This document shows, piece after piece, positions 17,421 through 26,150 of a stretch of 64,000 nt of DNA; within the stretch, counting starts at the first letter, position 1; every line of letters begins with the position of its first letter. This DNA is from Persicirhabdus sediminis. GTDB lineage: Bacteria; Verrucomicrobiota; Verrucomicrobiia; Verrucomicrobiales; Akkermansiaceae. The position numbers and the translations under genes are program-made. The notes under the pieces are model-generated. The model had not been told where the DNA came from. It was given only the letters and a program-made list of their open reading frames with translations, and ran no database searches. The DNA lies in NCBI RefSeq assembly GCF_016595495.1, contig NZ_JAENIM010000046.1:62001-126000 (forward strand), written 5' to 3'.

Positions 17421-19649
17421 ATGGATAACTCTAGATTCACATCCCTTCTTTTAGTCATGCTCACGCTGGTACTGGGCGCGGTGCCTATTTCAGCACAGCA
17501 AGAAAATGATGTTGGAGACATCGATCCATCCCAAGTCTTCTACTATGCCTACCTCAACCGCAAAGAGGCTGAAACCCTAGCTGAAGGAGGCAAATTTCAA
17601 GACGCCATGACTAAGTATACTCAGGCTGAGAAATATTACATGAACCTGCTAGAAGCTTATCCTAACTGGAAAAATGCCACGGTTACCTTTGCACTAGACA
17701 AAACTCGCACCGCCAAACAAGCCATCGCAGGCAAGGCTCATCAAGAGCAAGAAAACCGCAAAAATAATGCCTTTGACTTAGTAGAAGGCGGCAAGGCTAG
17801 AGCCAATGATCCAGCGGCAAATCAAGCTGGTCAGGCGATTTTGCCCAATGCTCCGGCAGCTAATAATCCCACGGTCCAGCGACCGAGTGTGCAGCAGGCC
17901 AGACAGCAAGATCTAGCTGAAATCGCCCGCCTGAGAAACGAACTCAAACAAACTCAAGACGAGCTGGCAGCCAGCAGACGCGTGCGTGAAGATAGCACTA
18001 ACAAGCAACTCGCTGCAGCCGAACAAGCAAGACTCAATCAACAAATCACTCAGCTCACTGCTAGAGTCAATCAACTCAATAGCCAGCTGATGACAGCGCG
18101 CGACTTGCTTACCCGTGCGCCCTTGCAATCTCAGCTCGACGAGCTGGAGCAACAAAATGCCATCAAAGAGCGCGAGATTCAGATGTTAGCACAAGAGACA
18201 AAACGCTCTCGAGAACAGATTGAAGCTGAAAAACGCAATACCCAAGCTTTCATTAGAGAGGCAGAAATCGCCCGAGCGGAGGTCTTAAAAGTGACCCAGC
18301 AGATGCAACAGCAACAAGACATCAATAACAAGCTGGTAGAGGCACTTCGCAACCAGCTGAAGACACTTTCAAGCACCCTTGAGGTAGTAGAAAAACAACT
18401 CGCTCAGTCAAATAATCGCATCACCCAGCTGCAGGAAAGTCTCAACGAGATGCACGACATCAACAACGAGCTGAAAGAAGAAAATAACATGCTGATGCGC
18501 GAACGTGACCTACTCAGGCAAACATTGGCGTCCAACAACGCCGAAAGCGTGCAAAAACTCATCGAAGAAAATATCCGCCTCGGCACCGAGCTGCGCGAAG
18601 CTGAAGGACGCGTGGAATTTCTCCTCCAAGATGGCAATGCCGCCAAAGACGAACTCATCCGCGCCAAGACTGACCTGTCTATCGCCAAAACCCGTATCCA
18701 AGACTATCAGGAAAAAACAGCTCAGCAGCGAGTCAATTTCCGTAGGCTAGAAAACGAGCTCGCACAAACACGCGCAGCGCTGGAGATCGCCCAAGAAAAT
18801 AGCCCTGCTGGCCAAGACCCCGAGGCGGACGAAGAGGTCAAGATTCTCAAAGCCACCGTGTCGCGATTGATTGCAGCGCAAGAACGCCGTAAAGCCTCAG
18901 AAAAGATCCTCTGGGATGCCGCTCAAGCTGGCCAAATTAAGGGCGCTGGCAAAGAAGCAATCGCCGATCTAAGAAAAGCTCAGATCGCTCTATCAGAGGA
19001 AGAACGCCAGCTGCTAGATAGACGTCAGGCAGATCAAAATTTCCACGCCGTCGATCGCCCTAACGAATTTGTTCGCCAGCGCAAACTCAACCAGCTGGAG
19101 CGACGTGTAAGCTCGTACAATAACATGGTGCGCCGTGCCTTTGAAAACGAGCACTGGAATGCCGCCCGCGAGCTGCTCAAAGAAAGCATCGACATCTATC
19201 CTGGCCACTTCCCGTCGCTGTGCCACCTCGGCACTGTGGAGATGCGCACTAAAAACTATCAAGCCGCTAGAGAAGCTTTTGAGGAAGCGCTGATGCTGCG
19301 CGATGACAACTCCTACGCACACTTCATGTTAGCCACCTGCTTGTATCAGATGGAAGACATCGAGATTGCCCGCATGAGCTATGAAAAAGTGATCGACCTC
19401 GAGCCAGACCACGCTGTCGCCCACCTCTACCTCGGCAACATTGCCGCCCAAGGGGCGCGCTACAAACAAGCTGAAGCTCACTGGCGCAATGCGATCAAAT
19501 ACGATGTCACCTTAGCCGATCCGTATTTCAACCTAGCTAGACTGTGCAGCCAGCAGAACCGTAAAAATGAAGGTCTTGGCCTGTACATGAAGGCACTGGA
19601 AAATGGTGCCCTTCCCGACCCTGCGCTGCAGCGTTCGCTTGCTCAATAA
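17421..19649 (+). CDS. Exported coiled-coil and TPR protein
   Basis: The 742-residue protein has a signal peptide (residues 1-25, ending ISAQQ). An N-terminal TPR-like helical pair follows (EAETLAEGGKFQDAMTKYTQAEKYY). A very long coiled coil spans about 160-500, rich in Gln, Glu and Leu (for example RLNQQITQLTARVNQLNSQL). The C-terminus has TPR repeats (about 590-735: NYQAAREAFEEAL, DIEIARMSYEKVIDLEPDH, RYKQAEAHWRNAIKY). It is probably periplasmic and works as a scaffold. No catalytic motif is visible. It ends nine bases before the moeB-like gene, which suggests co-transcription. Confidence 0.8.
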   Translation: MDNSRFTSLLLVMLTLVLGAVPISAQQENDVGDIDPSQVFYYAYLNRKEAETLAEGGKFQDAMTKYTQAEKYYMNLLEAYPNWKNATVTFALDKTRTAKQAIAGKAHQEQENRKNNAFDLVEGGKARANDPAANQAGQAILPNAPAANNPTVQRPSVQQARQQDLAEIARLRNELKQTQDELAASRRVREDSTNKQLAAAEQARLNQQITQLTARVNQLNSQLMTARDLLTRAPLQSQLDELEQQNAIKEREIQMLAQETKRSREQIEAEKRNTQAFIREAEIARAEVLKVTQQMQQQQDINNKLVEALRNQLKTLSSTLEVVEKQLAQSNNRITQLQESLNEMHDINNELKEENNMLMRERDLLRQTLASNNAESVQKLIEENIRLGTELREAEGRVEFLLQDGNAAKDELIRAKTDLSIAKTRIQDYQEKTAQQRVNFRRLENELAQTRAALEIAQENSPAGQDPEADEEVKILKATVSRLIAAQERRKASEKILWDAAQAGQIKGAGKEAIADLRKAQIALSEEERQLLDRRQADQNFHAVDRPNEFVRQRKLNQLERRVSSYNNMVRRAFENEHWNAARELLKESIDIYPGHFPSLCHLGTVEMRTKNYQAAREAFEEALMLRDDNSYAHFMLATCLYQMEDIEIARMSYEKVIDLEPDHAVAHLYLGNIAAQGARYKQAEAHWRNAIKYDVTLADPYFNLARLCSQQNRKNEGLGLYMKALENGALPDPALQRSLAQ

Positions 19650-19658
19650 TCTCACCCC

Positions 19659-20795
19659 ATGTCGACTCTATCAAAAGATGAGCTGGAACGTTACCAGCGA
19701 CATTTCTCACTCAGCGAAGTGGGAATCCAAGGCCAAGAAAAACTCAAAGCGGCATCTGTGCTGTGCATTGGAACGGGCGGCCTAGGCTCACCCGTTGTGC
19801 TCTATCTAGCAGCGGCTGGAGTTGGCAAGTTAGGTATCATTGATGCCGACGTCGTCGACCGCAGCAACTTGCAGCGCCAGATCGTTCACGGCGAGAGTTG
19901 GGTCGGTCAGCCGAAGGTGGCTAGCGCCGCTGCTAGACTCAAAGAGATCAATCCACACATCGAGCTAGACCTCTATGAATGCCGCTTCACTGCGGCTAAC
20001 GCCATGGAGATAGCCAAGCATTACGATCTCATCATCGACGGCACAGATAACTTTCCTACCCGCTACCTCAGCAATGATGTCGCTGTCATGTTAGGCAAAG
20101 CTAACATCTACGGATCTATCTTTAAATTTGAAGGGCAAATGAGTGTATTTGCCGCCCATCTAGGAGGCCCGTGCTACCGCTGCATGTTGCCAGAACCACC
20201 TGAGCCTGGCGCAGTTCCCAGCTGTGCAGAAGCGGGTGTCTTAGGCGTGCTGCCAGGCATCATTGGCAGCCTGCAAGCGATGGAGGCGATCAAGCTGATC
20301 GTCGGCGCTGGCACTCCTCCATTAGGCAAGCTACTGCATTACGACTCCCTAACAACTAGCTTCCGCGAATTTAACATTCGCAAAGACCCGCAATGCCCAA
20401 TCTGCAGCGACCAGCCAAGCATCACTGAGCTGGTCGACTACGATGGATTTTGCGGTATCCCACAACCCACCCAAGACCCTATGACAACTAGCATGCAAGA
20501 AATTGACGTTCACCAGCTCAAAGCCAAACTCGACAATGGCTTCACCGGAACATTGATAGATGTTCGCGAAGAATGGGAGCACACTATCTGCAACATTCCC
20601 CAAGCGTGGCTGGTGCCACTAAATACATTTCCATCTATCATTCCCCAGCTGAAACCAGAAGATGAAATTATCATCCACTGCAAGGCTGGCATGCGCTCGG
20701 CGCAAGCTTGCGAATTCCTTATCAACGAAGGGTTCAGCAATGTCTCCAACGTAATTGGTGGGATGATGGCTTGGAATCAGGAAATCGGTAGTTAG
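19659..20795 (+). CDS. moeB: MoeB/ThiF-type adenylyltransferase with C-terminal rhodanese domain
   Basis: E1-like enzymes of this type adenylate the C-terminal glycine of a small ubiquitin-like sulphur carrier (MoaD or ThiS). The N-terminal part (about 1-250) has the nucleotide loop GTGGLGSPVVLYLAAAGVG, the DADVVDRSNLQRQ motif and two zinc-binding Cys pairs (CYRC at about 170 and CPIC at about 245). A catalytic-type Cys is in PSCAEAGVLG. The C-terminal rhodanese domain (about 275-378) keeps its active Cys in IIIHCKAGMRSAQ, so one protein can both activate and sulphurate the carrier, as in MoeZ and MOCS3. Which carrier it serves cannot be told from this window. Confidence 0.88.
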   Translation: MSTLSKDELERYQRHFSLSEVGIQGQEKLKAASVLCIGTGGLGSPVVLYLAAAGVGKLGIIDADVVDRSNLQRQIVHGESWVGQPKVASAAARLKEINPHIELDLYECRFTAANAMEIAKHYDLIIDGTDNFPTRYLSNDVAVMLGKANIYGSIFKFEGQMSVFAAHLGGPCYRCMLPEPPEPGAVPSCAEAGVLGVLPGIIGSLQAMEAIKLIVGAGTPPLGKLLHYDSLTTSFREFNIRKDPQCPICSDQPSITELVDYDGFCGIPQPTQDPMTTSMQEIDVHQLKAKLDNGFTGTLIDVREEWEHTICNIPQAWLVPLNTFPSIIPQLKPEDEIIIHCKAGMRSAQACEFLINEGFSNVSNVIGGMMAWNQEIGS

Positions 20796-20863
20796 TAAAC
20801 CGTGTTAAACTCTAACTGGTAAAATCGATTGTTAAATAATAAAACTAACAATACGTTCATTTT

Positions 20864-20904
20864 GGTTGCTTAGCGACCAGCTACTCGCTATGGCGAGTAG
20901 CGTA
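20864..20904 (+). promoter_or_regulatory. Two-hairpin leader covering the ribosome binding site of the antiporter gene
   Basis: Hairpin 1 (20864-20878) pairs GGTTGC with GCGACC around a TTA loop. Hairpin 2 (20881-20900) is a perfect 8 bp stem, CTACTCGC/GCGAGTAG, around TATG. Its 3' arm holds the only Shine-Dalgarno-like GAG at proper distance from the ATG at 20905, so folding should hide the ribosome binding site. Position before a predicted Na+/H+ antiporter makes an ion-sensing riboswitch (the Na+ or Li+ classes found before such genes) a reasonable guess. I cannot match a consensus by eye. Confidence 0.55.
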
Positions 20905-22647
20905 ATGAAAAGACTAATTGTTCCATTCGTCACTCTCATGTTGGTTCTGCTGGGCACACTGTCCATGCAGGCAGCCCAAGACAAACCAGCATACGACCAC
21001 ACCGACCCACGGTACAGCGAACTCGCTGATGACCAATTTGCCAAGTTCCCTACTCCCTTGGCGCTCTACGATGAGCCGGCAGACATGCCATTAGGCGAAA
21101 TCCTCAAGTCACGCGCGCTAGCCAATGACGGCTTCAACCTCGTGTGTACCATCATTTTCTTGTGTGCGATTTTGCACACCTTCCTAGCTGGATATTTCAC
21201 CAACATCGCGCACCGCGAGCAGCACGAGCACGAAGAGTTCATTGAGAAACATGGTCTCAAAGCGGAGGACAAAGCCTTTGAAGGCGCCCGCGACCACGTT
21301 TCATTTAAAGCGCACTTGTTCCATTTCCTCGGCGAAGTGGAGACTGTGTTTGGCATCTGGGTGATTGCCCTGGGCGCCACTATCATGTGGTACTTTGGAT
21401 TTGCCCATGAAGGCATGGACGGCTTTGGCCAAGGTCTCAAACAGCTTGAGTACTACCTCGCCTATGACATCAACTTTACCGAGCCACTGTTTGTGGTGAT
21501 CATCATGGCGATTGCGGCAACACGCCCTATCATCCGTCTATCAGAAAGAATCATTGGTAAAATCGCCGGTCTGTTTGGCGGTTCTCCAGCAGCTTGGTGG
21601 TTGAGCATTCTCACCATCGCCCCAGCGCTGGGTTCATTCATTACCGAGCCAGCTGCGATGACTATCGCGGCGATGCTGCTTGCAAAACGCTTTTTTGCCA
21701 AACAACCACCGGCATCATTTGCCTACGCCACTCTCGGCCTGTTATTTGTAAACATCTCAGTTGGCGGAACGCTCACTCACTTTGCCGCACCTCCAGTACT
21801 CATGGTTGCTGGTACTTGGCACTGGGGTACTGATTTCATGCTGATGAACTTCGGCTGGAAAGCGCTTATCGGCATCGTCCTATCTAACTTGCTCTACTTT
21901 GCCATTTACAAAAAACACTTCGCCAACCTCAAAGAAGTAACACGTGCGGAAAACGAGCGCATGCACTGGAACGAGCGTGAAGATCCAATTCCAAAAATCA
22001 TCACCATCACCCATATTGTTTTCCTCGCTTTCACCGTACTGACTAACCACTACCCACCATTGTTCATCGGTGGATTCATGTTCTTCCTTGGTTTCACCCA
22101 AGCGACTGGACACCACCAGAACGACGTCAACATGAAGAGCCCGCTGTTGGTTGGTTTCTTCCTCGCTGCGCTGGTGATTCACGGTAAATGTCAGGGCTGG
22201 TGGATTGCTCCACTGATTACTTCTATCGACAGCGAACTCGTGCTGATGATTGGCTCCACCGTGCTCACCGCATTTAATGATAACGCGGCGATTACCTTCC
22301 TCGCCTCACAAGCTCCAGGGCTCAGTGCGGGGGCGAAATACGCCATCGTTGCCGGTGCGGTTACTGGCGGTGGTCTCACCGTTATTGCCAACGCACCTAA
22401 CCCTGCTGGACAATCTATTTTGGGACACTACTTTAAAGGCGGCATCGCGCCAGTTGGACTGCTTAAGGCGGCTCTCCTGCCAACGCTCATCGTTGGCACC
22501 TGTTTCATGGTCTTACCATCTAAGGGCATGAAAGAAGATCCGCACCCAAGTAAGAAACCAGCAAGTACGCTGAGCTCACCGAAGAAGCCAGCGAAGCGTG
22601 GTGCAGCACCAACTCAGCAGCCAGCTGAAGTTGAGAACAACCACTAA
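20905..22647 (+). CDS. Predicted Na+/H+ antiporter (PF07399-type)
   Basis: I choose the ATG at 20905 (MKRLIVPFVTLMLVLL). It opens with a signal-like helix and sits right behind the leader hairpins. Longer starts (TTG at 20866, ATG at 20890) fall inside those hairpins. The 580-residue product has about 12 further membrane segments. It carries helices seen in the putative Na+/H+ antiporter family known from Chlamydiae and relatives: TEPLFVVIIMAIAATRP, FITEPAAMTIAAMLLA and FNDNAAITFLASQAPG. Acidic and Asn residues lie within the membrane, and the tail is basic and Pro-rich. The predicted role is sodium or pH homeostasis at the inner membrane. Substrate is inferred from the family only. Confidence 0.75.
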   Translation: MKRLIVPFVTLMLVLLGTLSMQAAQDKPAYDHTDPRYSELADDQFAKFPTPLALYDEPADMPLGEILKSRALANDGFNLVCTIIFLCAILHTFLAGYFTNIAHREQHEHEEFIEKHGLKAEDKAFEGARDHVSFKAHLFHFLGEVETVFGIWVIALGATIMWYFGFAHEGMDGFGQGLKQLEYYLAYDINFTEPLFVVIIMAIAATRPIIRLSERIIGKIAGLFGGSPAAWWLSILTIAPALGSFITEPAAMTIAAMLLAKRFFAKQPPASFAYATLGLLFVNISVGGTLTHFAAPPVLMVAGTWHWGTDFMLMNFGWKALIGIVLSNLLYFAIYKKHFANLKEVTRAENERMHWNEREDPIPKIITITHIVFLAFTVLTNHYPPLFIGGFMFFLGFTQATGHHQNDVNMKSPLLVGFFLAALVIHGKCQGWWIAPLITSIDSELVLMIGSTVLTAFNDNAAITFLASQAPGLSAGAKYAIVAGAVTGGGLTVIANAPNPAGQSILGHYFKGGIAPVGLLKAALLPTLIVGTCFMVLPSKGMKEDPHPSKKPASTLSSPKKPAKRGAAPTQQPAEVENNH

Positions 22648-22668
22648 TTACACACTATATTAATCGCC

Positions 22669-23253
22669 ATGTTCACAGGACTCGTAGAAGCTAAAGGAAA
22701 TGTTATCTCACTCATTGAAAAAGGAGAATCAGCACGCCTGACGATTGCCATTCCCTTTGCCAACGAACTGGAACTTGGCGATTCAGTAGCCATCAATGGC
22801 TGCTGTCTTACCGCGACTCTCATCGAAAATGGCCATGTCAGCTTCGATGTTCTCAGCCAGACATTGCGTGTCACCTCACTCGGTGACCTGCAAGCTGGCT
22901 CAGTCGTCAACCTCGAGCGGGCGCTGCGCGTCGGCGACCGCCTTGGAGGCCACTTTGTACTCGGCCACGTCGATACCGTGGGCGAAATCATAAGCTTCAC
23001 CGAGCACGGCCAAGACCACCGACTTGAAATTGCCGTTCCTCAAGACATTCAACGTCTGTGCATTGATAAAGGATCGCTCGCCATCGATGGCATTTCCCTC
23101 ACCATCGCTGAGCTGCTTGATGATAGCGTGGTTTTCTGGATCATCCCTCACACCGCAGCTGAAACTAACTTGTGCCAAGCAGCTGCTGGCAAGCGCGTGA
23201 ACCTCGAAGCTGACATGCTGGCCAAACACGCCGCACGACTTCTCGAGCACTAA
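22669..23253 (+). CDS. ribE: Riboflavin synthase alpha subunit
   Basis: The enzyme dismutates two molecules of 6,7-dimethyl-8-ribityllumazine to riboflavin and a pyrimidine. The 194-residue protein begins with the diagnostic MFTGLVEAKG. It contains the internal duplication of lumazine-binding folds: GDSVAINGCCLTAT with VNLERALRVGDRLGGHFVLGHVD in the first half, and KGSLAIDGISLTIAE with VNLEADMLAKHAARLL in the second. Length is normal for the family. It lies 21 bases after the antiporter gene on the same strand, and other riboflavin genes are not nearby. Confidence 0.95.
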   Translation: MFTGLVEAKGNVISLIEKGESARLTIAIPFANELELGDSVAINGCCLTATLIENGHVSFDVLSQTLRVTSLGDLQAGSVVNLERALRVGDRLGGHFVLGHVDTVGEIISFTEHGQDHRLEIAVPQDIQRLCIDKGSLAIDGISLTIAELLDDSVVFWIIPHTAAETNLCQAAAGKRVNLEADMLAKHAARLLEH

Positions 23254-23366
23254 AGCGTTTGGCTTCAAACATATCGCTAATTATTACGCATATTTTGCTC
23301 ATGAGCAGTTGACTTGTGGGCGGAAGTTCCTATAGTTCCCGCACTTAATCCTCTTAAGTTAGAAAC

Positions 23367-23855
23367 ATGATAAAAACAGGCGATAAAGCACCCGATTTCA
23401 CTCTCGTAACTCTCGGCTCAGAAGGCCCAGAACTTTTCACCCTATCAGAGCAGCTTGGTTCAGCCAACATCGTGCTTTTGTTTGTACCTATGGCGTTCAC
23501 AAGCGTCTGTACAGATGAATTTTGCGACATTACCCAAGGCCTCTCAGCGTACGAAGATCTCGACGCTAAAGTCATTGGAGTTTCTGGTGACAGCCCGTTT
23601 GCTCAGCAAGCATGGGCGGAAAAAGAAGGCATCAAACTGCCACTGCTCAGTGACTACGAACACAAAGTAGCAGCTGATTACGGCATTGCTTACGAGCAAT
23701 TTCTGCCTGAAGCCAACCTCATCATGGGTGGCGTGGCTAAGCGTTCCGCATTTGTCATCGATAAGGCAGGTGTCGTTCGTTACGCAGAGGTACAAGATCA
23801 TCCAAAAGATCTGCCAAACTTTGACGCCATTAAAGAGACTCTCAAGTCACTCTAA
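23367..23855 (+). CDS. Peroxiredoxin (AhpE/Bcp-like)
   Basis: This thiol peroxidase reduces hydrogen peroxide or organic hydroperoxides in the cytosol. The 162-residue protein has the AhpC/TSA fold. The peroxidatic Cys is in the motif PMAFTSVCTDEFC (about residues 45-57) with the Pro and Thr of the active site, and a conserved Arg lies later (VAKRSAFVID). The second Cys five residues after the peroxidatic one resembles atypical 2-Cys or BCP-like members, but single-Cys AhpE-type proteins share this pattern. No signal peptide is seen. A strong terminator follows, so the gene looks monocistronic. Confidence 0.88.
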   Translation: MIKTGDKAPDFTLVTLGSEGPELFTLSEQLGSANIVLLFVPMAFTSVCTDEFCDITQGLSAYEDLDAKVIGVSGDSPFAQQAWAEKEGIKLPLLSDYEHKVAADYGIAYEQFLPEANLIMGGVAKRSAFVIDKAGVVRYAEVQDHPKDLPNFDAIKETLKSL

Positions 23856-23883
23856 GGCTCCTATACATTTATTTGCTCTTGAA

Positions 23884-23919
23884 AGGCCCGCAGCTCACCG
23901 TAGCTGTGGGTCTTTTTTT
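23884..23919 (+). terminator. Rho-independent terminator after the peroxiredoxin gene
   Basis: The stem GGCCCGCAGCT/AGCTGTGGGTC (with a wobble) is followed by seven T, about 30 bases downstream of the stop. Confidence 0.88.
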
Positions 23920-24114
23920 GCTCTTTCTAGCTGGCATCACAGCCAGCCAAAAAATGAAAAAGAAATCAATTTTTTGCACAACTCGTTCATCACCTTGGGG
24001 TTTCCACCAAATACAATGGCCATAAACCAGCCAAAAATCATTCATCCGGCACCTTTGTTCACATTTGCATTAGTTTGCAGAGTTTTACATAAATTTAAAT
24101 AGTTGTTGCACAAA

Positions 24115-24417
24115 ATGAAAACAAACCGTAATCTCACCGTGAACCCCCAATCCCCCCTTACCATGTTAAACTTGTTTACACCCATCTACTCGAAAGTCGA
24201 AGTTCTCAACCAAGTCTGCTATTTTGTTGATATCAATACTCAGACCGGCAGCAAAAAGGTCTGGTTTGTAAAAAACGACGGATCTCACTTCGAACCTTTC
24301 TTGATGTCTCAGTATGATAAAGAAAACTTAGGTCATGTAGCCAGCGCCATTAACGAGCATCGCAAGTACAACGATGATCTCAGCGAGGCACCCGTCTACA
24401 TGTTAAAGAGCGCTTAG
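24115..24417 (+). CDS. Small uncharacterised soluble protein
   Basis: The ATG at 24115 (MKTNRNLTVNPQSP) is preferred to an upstream TTG. The product is about 100 residues with no signal or membrane segment. It reads as a compact beta-rich domain (YSKVEVLNQVCYFVDIN, KKVWFVKNDGSHFEPF) followed by a helix (DKENLGHVASAINEHRKY). It stands alone between two strong terminators and so has its own promoter in the AT-rich 180 bases upstream. I recognise no family. The compact gene and its solo transcription unit suggest an expressed, possibly lineage-specific protein. Confidence 0.65.
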   Translation: MKTNRNLTVNPQSPLTMLNLFTPIYSKVEVLNQVCYFVDINTQTGSKKVWFVKNDGSHFEPFLMSQYDKENLGHVASAINEHRKYNDDLSEAPVYMLKSA

Positions 24418-24442
24418 TTAGAAGCTATTACCCAACATAAGC

Positions 24443-24484
24443 ACGAGAGTTAGCGTCCCCCATCGCTAACTCTCTCTTTTTTTA
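24443..24484 (+). terminator. Rho-independent terminator after the small 24115 gene
   Basis: The perfect stem GAGAGTTAGCG/CGCTAACTCTC with an eight-base loop is followed by TCTTTTTTT. Confidence 0.92.
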
Positions 24485-24566
24485 GTCGTCATAGAGAAAT
24501 GATTTCCAGCTGGCGGCTGACTGATTTCACGGTTGCAAAAACCACACAGTTTAACAAAATGCAGCC

Positions 24567-25940
24567 ATGAGGGACAACGTCGCTGTGATTGGCGCAGGTA
24601 TCAGCGGATTATCTGCTGCGGTTAAGCTTTTCAGCAAAGGCCACGAAGTTGATGTATTTGAAGCCGGTGAGCGCATTGGTGGCGCCGTGCGTACCAGCCA
24701 CTCGGAGGGATACATGGCCGAACACGGGCCAAACAGCCTGCTACTAAAAGACCAACGTGTCTCGCTCTTGCTCGAGCAAATTGGCCTCATGCGTCAGGAA
24801 GTGGTCGACGCCAACCCGCTAGCCAATAAACGCTACATTGTGCAAGATGGCCAAGCCATCGCCATGCCCTCGTCTCCTATGGGCATGCTCAAGAGCCCGC
24901 TATTTTCAGGCAAAGGCAAACTACGTTTTGCCCTCGAGCCATTCATTGGCAAATACAAAGGCGCTGAGCTGGAAACCTTTGCCGACTTTGTCACCCGCCG
25001 TCTCGGCCCCGATATGCTAGCTAGTGCGGCAGGTCCCTTTGTCAGTGGCATCTACGCTGGTGACCCCGATAGACTGGCGATCAAATATGCCTTCCCGCGT
25101 TTATGGAACCTGGAAGATAAATACGGCTCCTTCATCCGTGGCGCCATTGCCATGCAGCTCGGCGCTGGTGGCGACCCAAACAAGATCAAAAAATCGCGCA
25201 TGATTTCATTTCGCCGCGGCATGCAGGCACTGCCTGAAGCCATGGCTGAGTTCCTCGCCGAGGATACCGTGATTACCAAAGCAAAAGTTTTGGGCATCAA
25301 AAAACAAGATGGCGGCTGGCAGCTGACCATCAGCCACGACGGTGGCGAGCCGATGAGCCACGTGTACAAACACATCGTCATCGCCGTGCCACATCACAAA
25401 CTGGCTGAAGTGCCGATTGAAAATGTCGACGCTGCGGCGCTCCCGACCATCGTCAACATGGACACACCACCCGTCACCAGCCTGTTTCTCGGATTCAAAA
25501 AATCCCAGTGCAAACATGAGCTGGACGGCTTTGGCATGCTCGTCAAGCTAGCTGAAAAAAGCCCAATTTTAGGAGCTCTCTTCTCCTCCACCTTATTTGA
25601 AAAACGTGCGCCAAAAGATCACATCGCCATCACCACCATGATGGGCGGCATGCGCAACCCGCAATTTGCCCAGCTAGATGACGACGAGCTCTTAGAAACC
25701 GCACTCGCCGAGCTGCGTAAAATTCTCAAAATCGAAGGCAACCCGACATTCATGCGCATTCAGCGCTGGGACAAAGCGATTCCACAATACACCCGCAGCT
25801 ACCCACAGGTGCTGCAGGCGATTGAAAAAATCGAAGCCAACGCGCCGGGCATTCACCTGCTGGGCAACTACCGCGGCGGCATCTCCGTGGGCGATTGCCT
25901 CGTCAATGGCATCCAGCTGGCGGAAAAAATCTCCAGCTAG
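24567..25940 (+). CDS. hemY: Protoporphyrinogen oxidase (FAD-dependent)
   Basis: The enzyme oxidises protoporphyrinogen IX (or coproporphyrinogen III in the related CgoX branch) in late haem synthesis. The 457-residue protein starts with the FAD-binding Rossmann motif VAVIGAGISGLSAAVKL and EAGERIGGAVRT. It has the GPNSLL segment and ends with the FAD-contacting GNYRGGISVGDCLVNG. Length is typical of HemY. No signal peptide is present, and the protein is probably peripheral to the inner membrane. No other hem gene is adjacent. The choice between protoporphyrinogen and coproporphyrinogen as substrate cannot be made from the sequence alone. Confidence 0.9.
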   Translation: MRDNVAVIGAGISGLSAAVKLFSKGHEVDVFEAGERIGGAVRTSHSEGYMAEHGPNSLLLKDQRVSLLLEQIGLMRQEVVDANPLANKRYIVQDGQAIAMPSSPMGMLKSPLFSGKGKLRFALEPFIGKYKGAELETFADFVTRRLGPDMLASAAGPFVSGIYAGDPDRLAIKYAFPRLWNLEDKYGSFIRGAIAMQLGAGGDPNKIKKSRMISFRRGMQALPEAMAEFLAEDTVITKAKVLGIKKQDGGWQLTISHDGGEPMSHVYKHIVIAVPHHKLAEVPIENVDAAALPTIVNMDTPPVTSLFLGFKKSQCKHELDGFGMLVKLAEKSPILGALFSSTLFEKRAPKDHIAITTMMGGMRNPQFAQLDDDELLETALAELRKILKIEGNPTFMRIQRWDKAIPQYTRSYPQVLQAIEKIEANAPGIHLLGNYRGGISVGDCLVNGIQLAEKISS

Positions 25941-25997
25941 CTGGAAAATGGATCCGCCGCCACCAGCGGCAATCCCCATCACTAGTGGATTCAGCTG

Positions 25998-26092
25998 GAA
26001 AATCTGCCTGTCGCGCGAAAAAAGTAGCTATTGTGGATTTCTGCGCTACGTTGCGCGGCCACAGCCCACTACGGGCACGGGGCAGATTTTTC
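25998..26092. repeat. Imperfect inverted repeat downstream of hemY
   Basis: GAAAATCTGCC at 25998 pairs with GGCAGATTTTTC at 26081-26092. Between them is a smaller GCGCTACGTTGCGC palindrome. The whole 95 bp could fold into one long branched hairpin. It lies in the 210 bp gap between hemY and the helicase. It may be a terminator or a small miniature element, and no second copy is seen in the window. Confidence 0.45.
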
Positions 26093-26150
26093 ATTATCAA
26101 TCATCTAGCCTCCCAACTCCGGCATAATTTTGCCACCACAATAAAGCTAC

